From the NCBI GenBank assembly GCA_023230245.1, contig JALNXT010000070.1, positions 1-7,347 of the forward strand: a DNA stretch of 7,347 nucleotides, given 5' to 3'. The position numbers were made by a program, and so were the translations under genes. Positions 5,723 to 7,347 of the stretch are shown here, piece after piece. Source of the DNA: Candidatus Cloacimonadota bacterium. Lineage in GTDB: Bacteria; Cloacimonadota; Cloacimonadia; Cloacimonadales; Cloacimonadaceae. A model generated the notes under the pieces. That model saw nothing but the letters and a program-made list of their open reading frames with translations. It made no database searches and was not told where the DNA came from. Each line of letters starts with the position of its first letter. The first letter of the stretch is position 1.

Positions 5723-6501
5723 AGCATATGTTCCTTAACTCGGTTGACTAATTCGATAATATTAGAGATTGCATTTCTTTGCCACCATCTCGGGTGAGTA
5801 AGAAAAAGGAAGCTCTCCAACTTCTTTATTAATGCTGATGGGTGCCGAGGAAAAAACCTGAGGGGGTAAGGCCGATCGGATACATGGTTTTGATAAGCTG
5901 TAGTTATGTCCTTATCATATGCTTCGTAAACAATGCCTAACTTCTCTCTAAACGCTGGGCTTTGAACGATCAGACTATTTGTGGTATTTAGCTTCCTGTT
6001 GGCAAAATCACCATGTGACGCAAGGCTATTGATAGTAATATTGCCTGGCAAATTTACTAAGTTAGCTTCTAATATATTCATCATTGGGATTAGATGCTGC
6101 TGAAGTTCTTTTGCCGATTTCAGATGATGTCGTTTTGCATAAGTAGCTAATTCTTCGAAGTGATAGCCAATCTCGTGTCCCGAAGCTAATACCTTTTTAA
6201 TAACACTTACGTTCCAGGTTCTTTTTCTAAAGAAGTAGGTCGCTTTTACACTAAGCTCCCTTTCTATTTCGCAAAACCTAAGAGCCGAGGGGCTATCAGT
6301 GTCAATATCGTGTCTGAGAATTAGAAATGGTTTGGGGATTTCTTGATTGTTTCTCACAAGTTCGACAAATTCATCCAGTCTTAGAAAAGAATAACCAGAG
6401 TCTTTTGCATCGCGAAGGATGCTAGCATATTCACCCCATCGGCTGGAAACAAATAAAAGGTTATACAACTGGTATCTGAGGCTGTTTATTCTCTCATTCA
6501 T
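5716..6501 (-). CDS. Divergent CE4/polysaccharide-deacetylase-like protein
   Basis: This is a complete 261-residue protein with an NodB-like fold signature. Motif 1 is LRHDIDTDS (62-70), giving the catalytic/metal aspartates D65 and D67. ATYFFRKRT (~87-95) is the following strand. Motif 2 is GHEIGYHFEEL (108-118). Later come LASHGD (160-165), RFFPRHPSAL (215-224) and LTHPRWW (234-240), whose His is a candidate for the C-terminal catalytic motif. In classical CE4 deacetylases motif 2 is H-[ST]-x-x-H; here His114 is followed four residues later by Leu118, so one metal ligand is missing or replaced. The RHDID...GHEIGYH(F/Y)E pattern recurs in O-antigen cluster proteins annotated as deacetylases, possibly related to Bordetella WbmS. 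There is no signal peptide, so it may act on a cytosolic precursor. No Shine-Dalgarno precedes the ATG; it overlaps the upstream stop (ATGA) and is probably translationally coupled. Confidence 0.75.
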   Translation of the reverse strand: MNERINSLRYQLYNLLFVSSRWGEYASILRDAKDSGYSFLRLDEFVELVRNNQEIPKPFLILRHDIDTDSPSALRFCEIERELSVKATYFFRKRTWNVSVIKKVLASGHEIGYHFEELATYAKRHHLKSAKELQQHLIPMMNILEANLVNLPGNITINSLASHGDFANRKLNTTNSLIVQSPAFREKLGIVYEAYDKDITTAYQNHVSDRPYPLRFFPRHPSALIKKLESFLFLTHPRWWQRNAISNIIELVNRVKEHMLW

Positions 6502-7347
6502 CGGGCACCAATAGCTTTTCTATATATGGAGGTGAGCTGTTTACAGATATCCTTAATGTCATAATGCTGTTTACAATATTCATTAATCGCTTGTGGTTCA
6601 AATGCATCCCATCTTTCCCTAATATCTCTTACGCCATCTGCCATTGCTTTGGCGGAACCAGGCTGCACAAGCACACCCACTTCAGGGCTTATTATATATT
6701 GCGGCCCACCACCCAGGGTGCTTAACACAGGTAAACCGGCAGCCATAGCTTCAATCAACACTATCCCAAAGCTCTCTACCAGAGTTGGTAATACCAGCAG
6801 TTCGTGATCTAAAAGTAAAGCAGGGATATCATTGGGATGAATGATGCCCATAAAGGTTATCTGTTTAGCGACGTTCAGCTTTATCGCGAGCGCAGTTAGT
6901 GCTTCCCGCTGCTGCCCATTACCTACAATACTTAGCTGTAAGTTAATGCCATCTGCTGCAAGGATGGATATCGCCCGGATTAAGTGTTCAACCCCTTTTC
7001 CGGGGATGAGATTACCTATATAGAGCAGTTTTGTTAGCTGTAAACTCTTCTTTACCAATTGAAACCTGTTTGTATCGATGCCATTGGAAACGATTATTGG
7101 TTTGGGTGTGCCTCCTTTAAGAAGCTGTAATGGTTTTTTGAGGCTTTCCGATACGATAATTAAGCTGCGACTGCCGCGATATACATGGCCTAGTAGCATA
7201 TTGTAATACGTGATATTGAGCAAATCGGCGATACTTCCCTGATGCTCGGTTATCACATACGGGATCTTTGTTAGTTTAGAGATGCAATACACTGCTACGC
7301 CATCTGGGAAAGCCCAATTCACATGGATTAAATCGATCGGCACTTGC
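6498..7347 (-). CDS. GT4 glycosyltransferase, 5' end outside the window
   Basis: About 281 C-terminal residues are present. The frame stays open to the window edge, and the fragment begins inside the family: VPIDLIHVNWAFPDGVA matches the 'DxIHxHWxxPDG' segment normally found ~80-100 residues into these proteins. The GTG at 7341-7343 is therefore an internal Val codon. The rest is a well-preserved donor domain, numbered from that Val: SNGID (86-90), YIGNLIPGKGVEHLIRA (~98-114), IVGNGQQ, and the catalytic E170-x7-E178 block (ESFGIVLIEAMAAGLPVL) followed by GGGPQYI. This is the most canonical of the three GT4 enzymes here, with both motif glutamates intact. Its stop overlaps the start of the deacetylase-like gene (ATGA). 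It probably adds a sugar to a lipid-linked glycan; donor unknown. Confidence 0.85.
   Translation of the reverse strand, partial: QVPIDLIHVNWAFPDGVAVYCISKLTKIPYVITEHQGSIADLLNITYYNMLLGHVYRGSRSLIIVSESLKKPLQLLKGGTPKPIIVSNGIDTNRFQLVKKSLQLTKLLYIGNLIPGKGVEHLIRAISILAADGINLQLSIVGNGQQREALTALAIKLNVAKQITFMGIIHPNDIPALLLDHELLVLPTLVESFGIVLIEAMAAGLPVLSTLGGGPQYIISPEVGVLVQPGSAKAMADGVRDIRERWDAFEPQAINEYCKQHYDIKDICKQLTSIYRKAIGAR

Noticed and set aside
7341..7343. GTG as the start codon of the glycosyltransferase at 6498-7343
   Set aside because: The frame stays open to the window edge, and the first residues match an internal segment of GT4 enzymes. About a quarter of the protein, including the start of the acceptor domain, must lie outside the window.

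Overview
The window carries seven protein-coding genes, all on the minus strand, so transcription runs from high to low coordinates. No rRNA, tRNA, mobile element or CRISPR array is visible. The organism is a bacterium of moderate GC content that uses strong Shine-Dalgarno sequences: AAGGAG-type sites with a 5-base spacer precede three genes. This argues against most Bacteroidota. The gene content fits an anaerobic or environmental lineage such as Cloacimonadota or a Firmicutes-like group, but the sequence alone does not settle the phylum.

Region A (7347 to about 2206) is the 3' part of a surface-polysaccharide cluster. In transcription order it holds a GT4 glycosyltransferase cut by the window edge, a divergent CE4/polysaccharide-deacetylase-like protein, a second GT4 glycosyltransferase, a third GT4 of the WbuB type, and, after a 112-bp gap, a Gfo/Idh/MocA oxidoreductase that probably acts on a nucleotide sugar. 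The first four genes overlap by 4 or 7 bases and look translationally coupled. A stem-loop with a T-rich tail at 2195-2232 ends the unit. The likely shared job is to make a nucleotide sugar, transfer several sugars in turn to a lipid-linked glycan, and perhaps modify that glycan.

Region B (about 1867-2205) has no convincing gene. It contains an ordered element centred on 2051: four 7-bp half-sites, paired at 11-bp spacing and mirror-symmetric, which can also fold as alternative hairpins.

Region C (1866-28) is a separate two-gene operon with its own sigma70-like promoter. It encodes a DUF2089 zinc-ribbon/helix-turn-helix regulator and, overlapping it by ATGA, a 475-residue protein with a DUF4097-like repetitive beta region of regular ENG motifs, a long helical region and a C-terminal SHOCT-like helix pair. 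Both proteins end in the same kind of short module, which suggests that they work together. No signal peptide is seen on the repeat protein, so it appears to be cytoplasmic. This operon and the symmetric element upstream of it are the least described parts of the window.
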